Assembly (NCBI GenBank): GCA_949422855.1
Contig: CASPLG010000003.1
Coordinates: 1-64,000 of the forward strand
Direction: 5' to 3'
Length of the DNA: 64,000 nucleotides
Source: an uncultured Eubacteriales bacterium
Lineage (GTDB): Bacteria; Bacillota; Clostridia; Oscillospirales; Acutalibacteraceae
The position numbers were made by a program, and so were the translations under genes. The notes under the pieces were generated by a model. That model worked only from the letters and a program-made list of their open reading frames with translations, ran no database searches and was not told where the DNA came from. This document shows, one piece after another, positions 25,527 to 33,687 of the stretch. Within the stretch, counting starts at the first letter, position 1, and each line of letters begins with the position of its first letter.

Positions 25527-26987
25527 TTAAAAAGATATACTTTTTTCAAATTTTCTGAATATCCAGGTGACAAAATAGCAAGCTAGAAAGTAAATCAATC
25601 CGGCAATTATGTAAGGAAAAACGTTTGCGGTTGAGTTTACTATGTTTTTGGTGTTTGATAAGAGTTCTACCACCCCTATCGAATAGATTAGAGATGTATC
25701 TTTTACCAAGGTAACGGTTTCATTGCAGATAGACGGCAAAACAACTTTAAAAATCTGCGGAATCAATATTTTATAAAGTGCCTGTATTTTAGAAAACCCT
25801 AAAACCTTGCAAGCCTCAATTTGCCCCTTGTCAACAGATAAAACCCCCCCTCTGAATATTTCTGCAAAATATGCCGCATAGTTCAGGATAAAAGCAACTG
25901 TTCCGGCAAGGAATCTATCCTTAAATGATATGTAATTTCCGATAAAGGGTACGTATGGCAGGCCGTAAAATATAAAAAGCAGTTGCAAAAGAAGGGGGGT
26001 TCCTCGCATAATGTTTATATATAGGCCTATCGAAAGTTTTATAAATTTGCAGCCATATATTCTTCCCAGGCAAATCAGAAATCCAAGCGGCAATGACGCT
26101 ATAATCACGATGATAAACAATACTAAAGTATTAGACAGTCCATTTATAAACAGGGGAAAGACATTTTTATTTTGACTGATATTGTCCGCATTTTCGATAT
26201 TTGCTTCTTCCGGACGGAAAAAAATGTTTTCTGAAAACCATTTTTCTGAGATTTGCGCAGCTTTTTTGTTGTCGCTTAATAAATTCAGTTGCTCTTCAAT
26301 TTTATTTTTAAGATTTTCATTTCCCTTTTTAACCGCTATAACGTAATATTCAGAAGATATCTCTTCATTCAAAATTTTGAATTTATTATGTAGACTTTCT
26401 TTTTTAAGATAGTATCTGGCAATAATTTCATCCACCACGGCACCATCCGATATCTTAGAGTCGACTTCATTTAAGCATTCGACCATATTTTCGAGTTCAA
26501 CAATAGAGTTTAAATTTTTACTAATTTCGTGTTTTCTAAGAGCCTGCGAGCCCGTAGAACCTTTCTGCACACAAATATTTTTATTTTCTAAGTCTGATAA
26601 TGTATTAATGGGGCTGTCTTTTTTGGTGATTACAACCTGCTTGTTTTTCATATAGGGTTTTGTTAGGAGCATAGTTTTTTCTCTTTCCGGCGTTTTAGAA
26701 AGCCCATTGCAAATAACGTCTATATTTCCGCTGTCTAACTCCAGCTCCTTTGAATCCCAGTCAATGGGTTGAAATTTGACATTTTTGTTCATTCCTCTAA
26801 AAACCTCTTTGGCTAAATCTATATCAAACCCGGCTACATTTCCCGAAGGGTCGATAAATCCCATTGGAGGAAGATTAACATCGAGCCCTACAACTATTTC
26901 AGTTTTATCCGACGCAAAACATACTGAGTTGAACGACAAAAACATTAAAAAGATTAGTAATAGTGATTTTATGCTTTTACATTTCAT
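25527..26987 (-). CDS. Fused substrate-binding protein and permease of an amino-acid ABC importer
   Basis: One polypeptide of 486 residues joins a periplasmic-type binding domain to the permease. After a signal sequence (LLLIFLMFLSFNSVCFA) residues 27-245 form a SBP_bac_3 domain (VGLDVNLPPMGFID, GFDIDLAKEVF, CNGLSKTPERE). Residues 275-486 form the membrane domain with the ABC-interacting EAA loop around EACKVLGFSKIQALYKILIP. Such fusions are known in GlnP-type importers. ATG 26987 has AAAGGA upstream. The amino acid is not shown by the protein. The His/Leu-rich leader peptide upstream points to histidine as one candidate. Confidence 0.92.
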   Translation of the reverse strand: MKCKSIKSLLLIFLMFLSFNSVCFASDKTEIVVGLDVNLPPMGFIDPSGNVAGFDIDLAKEVFRGMNKNVKFQPIDWDSKELELDSGNIDVICNGLSKTPEREKTMLLTKPYMKNKQVVITKKDSPINTLSDLENKNICVQKGSTGSQALRKHEISKNLNSIVELENMVECLNEVDSKISDGAVVDEIIARYYLKKESLHNKFKILNEEISSEYYVIAVKKGNENLKNKIEEQLNLLSDNKKAAQISEKWFSENIFFRPEEANIENADNISQNKNVFPLFINGLSNTLVLFIIVIIASLPLGFLICLGRIYGCKFIKLSIGLYINIMRGTPLLLQLLFIFYGLPYVPFIGNYISFKDRFLAGTVAFILNYAAYFAEIFRGGVLSVDKGQIEACKVLGFSKIQALYKILIPQIFKVVLPSICNETVTLVKDTSLIYSIGVVELLSNTKNIVNSTANVFPYIIAGLIYFLACYFVTWIFRKFEKSISF

Positions 26988-27020
26988 ATTTATTTATTCC
27001 TTTCAGTTATTTAAAAAACA

Positions 27021-27055
27021 AAAAAACACGCAGTGCGGAATATCACACGCTGCGT
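27021..27055 (-). terminator. Leader terminator upstream of the amino-acid importer
   Basis: On the minus strand ACGCAG (from 27055) pairs with CTGCGT (ending 27028), with additional inner pairs, and is followed by G and a run of seven T and then GTTTTTT. It lies 34 bases before the importer start codon, within its transcript, so it would stop transcription before the structural genes unless prevented. Confidence 0.75.
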
Positions 27056-27086
27056 ACTTTGATAAGTAAAAGTTAATATCAAAAGG

Positions 27087-27169
27087 TCAACATGGACATC
27101 TCCGCATTCACAAACAACGGGATTACATCCATGTCAGCACTTTTCAAAGTCTACAAAGGATGCAACCCC
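27087..27169 (-). promoter_or_regulatory. Mutually exclusive leader-RNA pairings (candidate attenuator)
   Basis: Segment B (GGATGTAATCCC, 27130-27119) can pair with segment A (GGGGTTGCATCC, 27169-27158), which lies inside the leader ORF over a His codon. Alternatively, as part of 27136-27118, it can pair with segment C (CGGAGATGTCCATGT, 27104-27090). A and C compete for B. TGCGGA at 27106-27101 can also pair with TCCGCA in the terminator hairpin. These are the ingredients of ribosome-controlled attenuation. I cannot work out the switching order with certainty by eye. No T-box or lysine-riboswitch core is present. Confidence 0.55.
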
Positions 27170-27228
27170 AATCTATGATGGTTAAAAACGGTATTACAGA
27201 TCAAAGCTTTAAGAATAACAACACTCAT
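27151..27228 (-). CDS. Short His/Leu-rich leader peptide of the amino-acid importer
   Basis: A 25-codon ORF begins with ATG 27228, seven bases after a perfect AAGGAGGTG (27244-27236), and ends with TAG at 27153-27151. The C-terminal part reads FNHHRLGLHPL: three CAT histidine codons and three TTG leucine codons within eleven. The predicted transcript starts about 34 bases before it, and a terminator lies about 100 bases after it, the classic order for amino-acid operon leaders such as hisL. The ORF itself is short, so the claim rests on the ribosome site, codon content and context together. Confidence 0.6.
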   Translation of the reverse strand: MSVVILKALICNTVFNHHRLGLHPL

Positions 27229-27268
27229 TTTGGGGCACCTCCTTGTCAGAAATTAACTCAATGGATCT

Positions 27269-27297
27269 ATTATATCAAAGTTTTGGTAAATAGTCAA
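27269..27297 (-). promoter_or_regulatory. Consensus sigma-A promoter of the amino-acid importer operon
   Basis: TTGACT (27297-27292) and a perfect TATAAT (27274-27269) are 17 bases apart on the minus strand. The start site would be near 27262, giving a leader of about 275 bases before the first structural gene. Confidence 0.8.
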
Positions 27298-27328
27298 TTA
27301 GTTACAGCAAAAATATTTATTTTTTCGC

Positions 27329-27380
27329 TGTATCCGATACAAAATGTGAAATTTTTAAAAGTTTTGTATTTATCCGATAC
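27329..27380. promoter_or_regulatory. Two operator-like palindromes upstream of the importer promoter
   Basis: TGTATCCGATACA (27329-27341) is a perfect dyad around one central base. TATCCGATA recurs at 27371-27379. The centres are 40 bases apart, near four helical turns, and the first lies about 32 bases upstream of the -35. They look like sites for a dimeric regulator. I cannot name it. Confidence 0.45.
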
Positions 27381-27427
27381 CATATTTAAAATCTTAACAG
27401 TTTTTATAGATTTTATTTGCGGTCTAT

Positions 27428-27790
27428 TTAGCTTTTATCCGAGGATTTACCGACAAGCGAAGCTAAGTATCCAAAAAATACAGCTGCGGAGATTCCTGCC
27501 GCGGTAGAAGCGAGCCCCCCGGATATAATACCTATGGGGCCATCCTTCTGAATAGATTCTATTACGCCCTTCGCCATACAATATCCAAATCCGCAGAGTG
27601 GGACAGTGGCACCGGCACCGGCATACTTTACGATTGGTTCATATACTCCCAGAGCAGTCAAAATTACTCCCGCAATGACATAAGAGACGAGGATTCTTGC
27701 AGGGGTAAGCTTAGTTTTGTCGATTAATATTTGTGCGATCAGGCAAATAAGACCTCCGACCCAAAAAGCATTAAAATATTCCAAAAACAT
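27428..27790 (-). CDS. spoVAE: Stage V sporulation protein AE
   Basis: SpoVA proteins form the channel that loads dipicolinic acid into the forespore and releases it on germination. This 120-residue protein has four hydrophobic segments and the family sequence FNAFWVGGLICLIAQILID, GAGATVPLCGFGYCMAKG and GGLASTAAGISAAVFFGYL. ATG 27790 has AAGGAG upstream. It normally sits next to spoVAC and spoVAD. Neither is adjacent here, so it is a solitary copy or the operon has been split. Forespore expression is expected from the family. I did not find a clear sigma-G promoter. Confidence 0.88.
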   Translation of the reverse strand: MFLEYFNAFWVGGLICLIAQILIDKTKLTPARILVSYVIAGVILTALGVYEPIVKYAGAGATVPLCGFGYCMAKGVIESIQKDGPIGIISGGLASTAAGISAAVFFGYLASLVGKSSDKS

Positions 27791-27881
27791 TCACTCCTTT
27801 CCCGATAGAAATATTATTGCCGTAACTTTTAAGTTTATTAACGTTAAAATTGAATTACGTTTAGATATCTAACTAAACACC

Positions 27882-27998
27882 GGCACGAAAATTGTATATA
27901 ATACCGAGTACTGAGTCTAAAAATTCTGGTTTTCAGGCCTGCTGTTATCTTTACGGAGCAGCTACCGGCTAACAAAATGTGATTTATTTTTCGTGCCA
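27882..27998. repeat. Long-range inverted repeat enclosing a small hairpin
   Basis: GGCACGAAAA (27882-27891) and TTTTCGTGCC (to about 27997) are perfect ten-base inverted arms enclosing about 96 bases. Inside are CAGGCCTG and a CTGCT/AGCAG hairpin. The layout could be a structured RNA or a short palindromic element. I see no target-site duplication and no match to a riboswitch I know. It fills much of the 375-base gap between spoVAE and rpmF. Confidence 0.4.
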
Positions 27999-28033
27999 GT
28001 TTCCTTTTGCTTCTGATGCTTATTAAAATGTAG

Positions 28034-28062
28034 TTGACAAACCAAATTTTAGAGTATATACT
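28034..28062 (+). promoter_or_regulatory. Consensus promoter of rpmF
   Basis: A perfect TTGACA (28034-28039) and TATACT (28057-28062) are 17 bases apart, about 104 bases before the rpmF start codon. Confidence 0.75.
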
Positions 28063-28165
28063 TTAAAGGTAGCTTTTAAAATGTTCAGTGTGTCTTTTGG
28101 AGAATTGTAAGAGGAGTATTATTCTGATAAAATTTATGCTTGTTTGAAGTTTGGAGGTGTGTGTT

Positions 28166-28351
28166 TTGGCTATAGTCCCTAAGAGAAAAACATCTAAAGC
28201 GAGAAGAAACACCAGGCGTTCCAACGTTTGGAAGTTGGAGGCTCCGGCATTGTCTAGGTGTGATAAGTGCGGTGAGTACAAGTTACCCCATAGGGTATGT
28301 AAAAGCTGTGGTTATTACAAAGGCAGAGAGGTAATAAAAGTAGAAGCTTAG
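28166..28351 (+). CDS. rpmF: 50S ribosomal protein L32
   Basis: L32 is a small protein of the large ribosomal subunit. The 61-residue sequence begins [19 protein letters not shown] and has a four-cysteine zinc ribbon ([18 protein letters not shown]), so this is the zinc-binding form. Start TTG 28166 follows GGAGG and gives the family's usual N terminus. An upstream in-frame TTG overlaps the ribosome site. In many bacteria rpmF follows a yceD-like gene. Here it stands alone with its own promoter and terminator. Confidence 0.96.
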   Translation: MAIVPKRKTSKARRNTRRSNVWKLEAPALSRCDKCGEYKLPHRVCKSCGYYKGREVIKVEA

Positions 28352-28360
28352 GATGGGTTT

Positions 28361-28390
28361 AGAGGGGGATAATTCCTTCTCTGTTTTTTT
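28361..28390 (+). terminator. Intrinsic terminator after rpmF
   Basis: AGAGGGGGA (28361-28369) pairs with TCCTTCTCT (28374-28382, two G-T pairs), followed by G and seven T. Confidence 0.75.
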
Positions 28391-28462
28391 GTGGGAGATA
28401 TATTTTTATAGGGTTTTTGTCGAAGAATCGTAAGTGAAATTTCGCTGCAGGAGGGAAGTTAA

Positions 28463-29812
28463 TTGTATAAACCTGTTGTCGCAATAGTAGGACGCCCCAA
28501 CGTTGGTAAATCTACGTTGTTTAACAGACTTGCGGGCAGACGTTTGTCCATAGTGGATGACACTGCCGGAGTTACAAGGGATATGTTGTTCAGTGACTGT
28601 GAGTGGAACGGAAAGAGCATTTCTATCGTTGACACGGGGGGATTGGATTTCGTTTCGGGGGACAGTATGACGTTGGGGGTTGTCGAGCAGACTTGCCGAG
28701 CGATAGATTTTTGTGACGTTATAGTATTTGTTGTTAATGTCAGGGATGGCATACTTGCTTCAGACGAAGAGATTGCAAATATAATAAAAAAAAGTGGCAA
28801 GCCTGTAGTTTTGTGTGTAAACAAGTGCGACACAGTAGGTGAGCCTCCCGCCGAGTTTTATGAGTTTTATAATTTAGGGCTCGCAGATCCGATAGAAGTT
28901 TCATCCGTTCACGGTCACGGTACAGGTGATTTGCTCGATGCAGTTTATGCAAAGCTTCCTGACTGGGAAAATGACGAAAATCAAGATGACGTATTAAACG
29001 TAGCTATAGTAGGCAAACCTAATGCGGGGAAGTCGTCGCTGGTAAATAAAATTTTAGGGGAGCAGAGATGTCTGGTATCTGACGCAGCAGGGACTACGAG
29101 GGATAGTATCGATGCAAAAGTTCAAAACAAATTTGGTCGATACAATTTAATCGATACAGCGGGACTTCGAAGAAAAAGCAAGATTTCGGATTCAATAGAA
29201 AAATACAGTGTTATTCGTGCAAAATTAGCTATTGACCGGAGTGATGTCTGCATAATAATGATAGATGCGTCGGAAGGGATTACGGAGCAGGATACAAAAA
29301 TTGCAGGGCTTGCACATGAAGCCGGCAAAGGCTGTATAATAGCTGTGAATAAGTGGGACATTGTAGAAAAAAATGAAAAGACAATGTCGGAATTCAGAGA
29401 AAAAATCAAGAGGGATTTAAAATTCATGCAGTATGCCCCGACAATATTTATTTCTGCAAAGACCGGACAGAGGATAGACAGGTTATTTGAATTGATAAAC
29501 TTTGTATCACAGTCCTGTACCACAAGGATATCAACAGGTACATTAAATGACATTCTTGCGGAGGCGATGACAAGGTATCAGCCCCCAACCGACAAGGGGA
29601 AACGTTTAAAGATTTATTATATGACCCAGGTAAGTGTAAAACCTCCGACATTTGTATTTTTCGTGAATACTGCGCAGCTTTTCCATTTTTCATACCAAAG
29701 GTACATTGAAAATTGTATACGCAATATGTTTGGACTTGAAGGTACACCCATACGGTTTATTATCAGGCAGAAGAACGAGGATAAACCATCAAAAAATTCT
29801 GTAGGGAGATAA
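28463..29812 (+). CDS. der: Ribosome-assembly GTPase Der (EngA)
   Basis: Der is essential for assembly of the 50S subunit. It has two tandem GTPase domains: the first with GRPNVGKSTLFN, DTGG and NKCD, the second from about residue 180 with GKPNAGKSSLVN, DTAG and NKWD. They are followed by the KH-like C-terminal domain (PPTFVFFVN, FGLEGTPIRF). The 449-residue length is normal. It starts at TTG 28463 behind GAGGGAAG. plsY follows after 14 bases, a common Firmicutes neighbour of der together with gpsA, which is absent here. Confidence 0.97.
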   Translation: MYKPVVAIVGRPNVGKSTLFNRLAGRRLSIVDDTAGVTRDMLFSDCEWNGKSISIVDTGGLDFVSGDSMTLGVVEQTCRAIDFCDVIVFVVNVRDGILASDEEIANIIKKSGKPVVLCVNKCDTVGEPPAEFYEFYNLGLADPIEVSSVHGHGTGDLLDAVYAKLPDWENDENQDDVLNVAIVGKPNAGKSSLVNKILGEQRCLVSDAAGTTRDSIDAKVQNKFGRYNLIDTAGLRRKSKISDSIEKYSVIRAKLAIDRSDVCIIMIDASEGITEQDTKIAGLAHEAGKGCIIAVNKWDIVEKNEKTMSEFREKIKRDLKFMQYAPTIFISAKTGQRIDRLFELINFVSQSCTTRISTGTLNDILAEAMTRYQPPTDKGKRLKIYYMTQVSVKPPTFVFFVNTAQLFHFSYQRYIENCIRNMFGLEGTPIRFIIRQKNEDKPSKNSVGR

Positions 29813-29826
29813 AACAATATACTATT

Positions 29827-30525
29827 ATGAGTGATTTTTTTACTTTGTGCACCGGCTATTGGCAGATATTGCTTTTCATTTCGGTTATTTCGTACTTGAT
29901 TGGAGGGATAAGTTTTTCGATAATTGCCACGAATATATTCTGCGGCAAGACGGATATCCGTTCATTGGGGAGCGGAAATGCAGGATTTACGAATGTCCTT
30001 AGGACGTCAGGTAAGATTCCGGCGATTGTTACATTTGCGGGCGACTTTTTAAAAGGAGTTTTTTGTGTTTGGCTTGGGAAGAGTATTGCTGCATTGCAGC
30101 CCGAAATAGCCGAGAACAATAATCTTTTACAATATGTGGCATATATTGCCGGATTTATGTGTGTGTTGGGTCATATTTATCCGTGTTTTTTCGGATTTAA
30201 GGGAGGAAAGGGGATCCTTACAGGGTGGTCGGTCACTCTTCTTATTGATTGGAGAGTATTTATTATAATTATCTGTGTATTTTTGGTTGTTCTTGCTTTT
30301 ACCAGGATTGTGTCATTATCATCCATATGTGCAGCGAGCTCTTATCCTATAGTCACTTTTATTTTAACGTATATCGACTATCGAAAATACGGGGGAGATA
30401 TCCATTATACGGCAGTATGTACCGTTATTTCTTTGCTGACCGCTGCAATTGTGGTAATAAAACATAAATCCAATATTTCCAGACTTATTTCCGGGGAAGA
30501 AAAGCAAATTACTGCAAAAAACTAA
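29827..30525 (+). CDS. plsY: Glycerol-3-phosphate acyltransferase PlsY
   Basis: PlsY transfers the acyl group from acyl-phosphate to glycerol-3-phosphate, the first membrane step of phospholipid synthesis. The 232-residue polytopic protein shows the three family motifs: SLGSGNAGFTNVLR, GHIYPCFFGFKGGKG and the later SLSSICAASSYP loop. ATG 29827 has only a distant ribosome site (GGGAG some 18 bases away), so translation may be coupled to der, whose stop is 14 bases upstream. Confidence 0.95.
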   Translation: MSDFFTLCTGYWQILLFISVISYLIGGISFSIIATNIFCGKTDIRSLGSGNAGFTNVLRTSGKIPAIVTFAGDFLKGVFCVWLGKSIAALQPEIAENNNLLQYVAYIAGFMCVLGHIYPCFFGFKGGKGILTGWSVTLLIDWRVFIIIICVFLVVLAFTRIVSLSSICAASSYPIVTFILTYIDYRKYGGDIHYTAVCTVISLLTAAIVVIKHKSNISRLISGEEKQITAKN

Positions 30526-30562
30526 CAATACAATCAGATAAATTTATTAGGGGGAAGTTTAA

Positions 30563-31243
30563 ATGAAATCGTATGTTATAAATTTTATCAGGCATGGCTT
30601 GACTGAGGCAAACGTTAAGGGGGTTTATGCGGGCATATCTGATATTGACGTCTGCGAGGAAGGGATAAGGCGTTTAGAGCTGCTCAAAAACAGTTACGAA
30701 TATCCAAAAGTGGATGTGTATATCAGCAGTCCGTTAAAGAGGTGCCGTCAAACTTGTAAGGTAATATATCCTGATGCAAATCCGATTATAATAGACGGTT
30801 TAAGAGAGTGCGACTTTGGGGATTGGGAACTGAAATCCCCCGATGATTTGAAGGGAAACAAGGATTATGAGGCATGGCTCAAGAGTGGACAACAGTTAAA
30901 GCCCCCGAATGGTGAAAGCGGAGCTGAGTTTAGAGAGAGAATTTGCGATGCACTGGAAAAACTCGTAGAGGATTTGATGAGAGAGGGGATAACAGCATCG
31001 GCTGTATTTGCCCACGGAGGAGTTATAATGACTTTGCTGGCAATGTACGGTCTTCCTAAAAGGAATCCTTTTGAACTTATGGTTGCAAATGGGTGTGGAT
31101 ATGCAGTTAGGATAACTCCGGGACTTTGGATGAGGGATAAGGTATTTGAAATTTGCGAGAAACTCCCTCTTGGGCACGATGTAGAGATTGAAGGTAAGTT
31201 TAAGTCGCTGATAGACGAGCAAAAGGATGCTTTGAAAGACTAA
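30563..31243 (+). CDS. Histidine phosphatase (phosphoglycerate mutase-like) family protein
   Basis: The protein (226 residues) belongs to the RHG branch of the histidine phosphatases. The catalytic histidine is in FIRHGLTEAN. A second active-site segment is CDFGDWE and the second histidine is in FAHGGVI. The two-step fold is complete. Substrates in this family range from alpha-ribazole phosphate to phosphoglycerate and other sugar phosphates. Neighbouring genes do not settle it. ATG 30563 has GGGGGAAG upstream. It is probably in one transcript with der and plsY. Confidence 0.85.
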   Translation: MKSYVINFIRHGLTEANVKGVYAGISDIDVCEEGIRRLELLKNSYEYPKVDVYISSPLKRCRQTCKVIYPDANPIIIDGLRECDFGDWELKSPDDLKGNKDYEAWLKSGQQLKPPNGESGAEFRERICDALEKLVEDLMREGITASAVFAHGGVIMTLLAMYGLPKRNPFELMVANGCGYAVRITPGLWMRDKVFEICEKLPLGHDVEIEGKFKSLIDEQKDALKD

Positions 31244-31279
31244 TGTTCAAGAAAATAGATTGAAAGGGAGAGTGTTATT

Positions 31280-33100
31280 TTGGGAGAGAGAAACGATTTA
31301 AGAAATATTGCCATAATTGCCCACGTAGACCACGGTAAAACTACGCTTGTTGACCAGATGTTAAAGCAAAGCGGGATTTTTCGTTCCAATGAGGCGGTAG
31401 CTGAAAGGGTGATGGATTCAAACGACCTGGAGAGGGAGAGAGGAATCACAATACTATCGAAAAATACTGCTGTCATGTACGGAAATACAAAAATAAATAT
31501 CGTTGATACCCCGGGTCATGCCGATTTTGGCGGCGAGGTTGAAAGAATACTCATGATGGTGGACGGAGTTTTGCTTTTGGTAGACGCTTTTGAGGGGTGT
31601 ATGCCACAGACCAGGTTTGTTCTTAAAAAGGCATTAGGGCTGGGGAAAAAGCCGATTGTAGTGCTTAATAAAATAGACCGTCCCGGAGTACGGCCTGATG
31701 AAGTTGTAGATGAAGTTATAGACTTGTTTATTGAACTCGGTGCCAGTGATGATCAAATAGAATTCCCCGTAGTTTATGCATCGGGCAGGGAGGGGTATGC
31801 AACTTTTGACAAAGACAAAAAGGGGACGGATTTGAAGCCGCTGTTTGATACGATAATAAAGCAAGTTCCGCCGCCAAAAGGGGATTTGAATGGACCCTTG
31901 CAGATACTGTTTTCCAACGTAGATTATGATGATTACGTAGGCAGAATCGGTATAGGCAGGGTTGAGAGAGGGAATGTAAAAGTTGGGCAAAGTGTTGTGC
32001 TGTGTTCGCCGGGCGGAGAGAGACCAAGAAATGAAAGAGTTACAAAGTTATACCAATTTGAGGGGCTTAAAAGAGTTGAGGCAGAAAGTGCGGGGTTAGG
32101 CGACATTATTGCAGTTTCCGGCATGACTGATTTGAACATTGGTGAGACGGCCTGCAGTGCGGATAGGATAGAGCCTTTGCCTTTTGTTAAGATTGACGAA
32201 CCGACAGTATCGATGCTTTTTATGGTAAATAACAGTCCTTTTGCAGGGAGAGAAGGTAAATTTGTAACATCCAGAAATATAAGGGACAGGCTTTTTAAAG
32301 AGGTTGAAACAAATGTTGCGATGAAAATCGAGGAGACAGATTCAGCTGACACATTCCAGGTTTCGGGTCGTGGAGAACTGCACCTTTCCATATTGATTGA
32401 AAATATGAGACGTCAGGGGTATGAATTCCAAGTATCGAGACCAAGAGTCATCATGAGGGAGGTAGACGGTCATAAACAGGAACCGATAGAACTTTTATCG
32501 ATTGAAGTCCCGGATGGATATGTTGGTGCGGTTATTGAAAAACTGGGGTCACGCAAGGCAGAGATGACAAATATGTCCGCAAAGGGCGACGGGACAACTC
32601 ATTTGCAATTTAGAATACCGGCGAGAGGGCTCATGGGCTACAGGTCGGAATTTTTAACCGATACTAACGGAAACGGAATTATGAGCCATACTTTTGAAGG
32701 ATATGAACCATACAAGGGTGAGATTATCCGAAGACAAAAAGGTTCTTTAGTTGCATATGAGACGGGGGAAACGACCGGGTATGGATTATTTGCGGCACAG
32801 GATAGAGGCAGGCTGTTTGTGGGACCTGGAGAAGCTGTTTATGAAGGCATGGTTGTAGGAGAGAGTCCGAGGTCAGGCGATATTGTGGTAAACGTATGCA
32901 AGAAAAAACACGTGACAAATATGCGTGCATCCGGGTCAGATGAAGCATTAAAGCTAACTCCTCCAAGCAGAATGAGTTTAGAGCAGTCGCTGGAGTTTAT
33001 AAATGATGACGAACTTGTGGAAGTTACACCCCGAAACATAAGGATACGAAAGATAATTCTCAATAAAGAACAAAGGATGAAGAAGCAGCATAAAAATTAA
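31280..33100 (+). CDS. typA: Ribosome-binding GTPase TypA/BipA
   Basis: TypA is an EF-G-like translational GTPase involved in ribosome assembly under stress and at low temperature. The G domain has [36 protein letters not shown] and NKIDRPG. EF-G-like domains and the BipA C-terminal region ([18 protein letters not shown]) follow. 606 residues is the usual length. Start TTG 31280 has GGGAGAG upstream. A terminator follows at 33118-33149. Confidence 0.97.
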   Translation: MGERNDLRNIAIIAHVDHGKTTLVDQMLKQSGIFRSNEAVAERVMDSNDLERERGITILSKNTAVMYGNTKINIVDTPGHADFGGEVERILMMVDGVLLLVDAFEGCMPQTRFVLKKALGLGKKPIVVLNKIDRPGVRPDEVVDEVIDLFIELGASDDQIEFPVVYASGREGYATFDKDKKGTDLKPLFDTIIKQVPPPKGDLNGPLQILFSNVDYDDYVGRIGIGRVERGNVKVGQSVVLCSPGGERPRNERVTKLYQFEGLKRVEAESAGLGDIIAVSGMTDLNIGETACSADRIEPLPFVKIDEPTVSMLFMVNNSPFAGREGKFVTSRNIRDRLFKEVETNVAMKIEETDSADTFQVSGRGELHLSILIENMRRQGYEFQVSRPRVIMREVDGHKQEPIELLSIEVPDGYVGAVIEKLGSRKAEMTNMSAKGDGTTHLQFRIPARGLMGYRSEFLTDTNGNGIMSHTFEGYEPYKGEIIRRQKGSLVAYETGETTGYGLFAAQDRGRLFVGPGEAVYEGMVVGESPRSGDIVVNVCKKKHVTNMRASGSDEALKLTPPSRMSLEQSLEFINDDELVEVTPRNIRIRKIILNKEQRMKKQHKN

Positions 33101-33117
33101 TGGTTTTATAAAAAAGT

Positions 33118-33149
33118 GGGCTTTTTGTTTGAACATAAAGCCTATTTTT
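33118..33149 (+). terminator. Intrinsic terminator after typA
   Basis: GGGCTTT (33118-33124) pairs with AAAGCCT (33137-33143), followed by ATTTTTA. An extended -10 (TGTTATAAT, 33151-33159) begins immediately after and could start the dCMP deaminase transcript. Confidence 0.65.
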
Positions 33150-33183
33150 ATGTTATAATTATTCGGGTATTGGAGGATAATAA

Positions 33184-33666
33184 ATGAGAATAGATAAAGA
33201 AAATTATTATTTGGACATAGCTGAGGTTGTCCTGGAGCGGGGAACATGTTTGAGAAGGAATTTTGGGGCTGTTATAGTTAATAATGACCAGATAATTTCA
33301 TCGGGATATACGGGGGCTCCACGTGGACGAAAAAATTGTATAGATTTAGAAAAATGCATTAGGATGGATCTTAATATTCCCCGCGGGGAGAGATATGAAT
33401 TGTGCAGGTCTGTACACGCGGAGGCAAATGCGATTATTCATGCGTCCAGAGAAGAAATGCTGGGGGCACAGTTGTACCTTGTTGGGAAGGAGTCGAGTGG
33501 CGAATATGTGAAAAATACCGCACCGTGTTCGATGTGCAGGCGGTTGATAATAAATGCCGGGATAGATAATATTGTCACACGGTGTTCAAAGGGAGAATAT
33601 GAAATATTTAGGACTGGTTTATGGATAGATGAGGACGAGTCGATATGCGGTAAGTTTGGATATTGA
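33184..33666 (+). CDS. Deoxycytidylate (dCMP) deaminase family protein
   Basis: This zinc enzyme converts dCMP to dUMP for thymidylate synthesis. The zinc site is formed by VHAEANAI and PCSMC, and the extra zinc or substrate region lies in SGYTGAPRGRKNC. The 160-residue length fits the ComEB/dCMP deaminase family. ATG 33184 has GGAGG upstream, and a TATAAT-like -10 lies at 33154-33159. The next gene (aromatic-exporter-like) is 21 bases downstream. Confidence 0.9.
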   Translation: MRIDKENYYLDIAEVVLERGTCLRRNFGAVIVNNDQIISSGYTGAPRGRKNCIDLEKCIRMDLNIPRGERYELCRSVHAEANAIIHASREEMLGAQLYLVGKESSGEYVKNTAPCSMCRRLIINAGIDNIVTRCSKGEYEIFRTGLWIDEDESICGKFGY

Positions 33667-33687
33667 ATTGATAAAAGGTGGACATAA

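Noticed and set aside
26987..27262. Lysine riboswitch or T-box in the importer leader
   Set aside because: AGGAGGTGCC recalls the start of a lysine riboswitch, but GCCGAAG and the closing GGAG-GCTATC core are missing, and there is no AGGGTGGNACCGCG T-box sequence.
27160..27507. 115-codon plus-strand ORF across the importer leader region
   Set aside because: It is antisense to the leader ORF, promoter and spoVAE end, has no ribosome site, and its reading is explained by those features.
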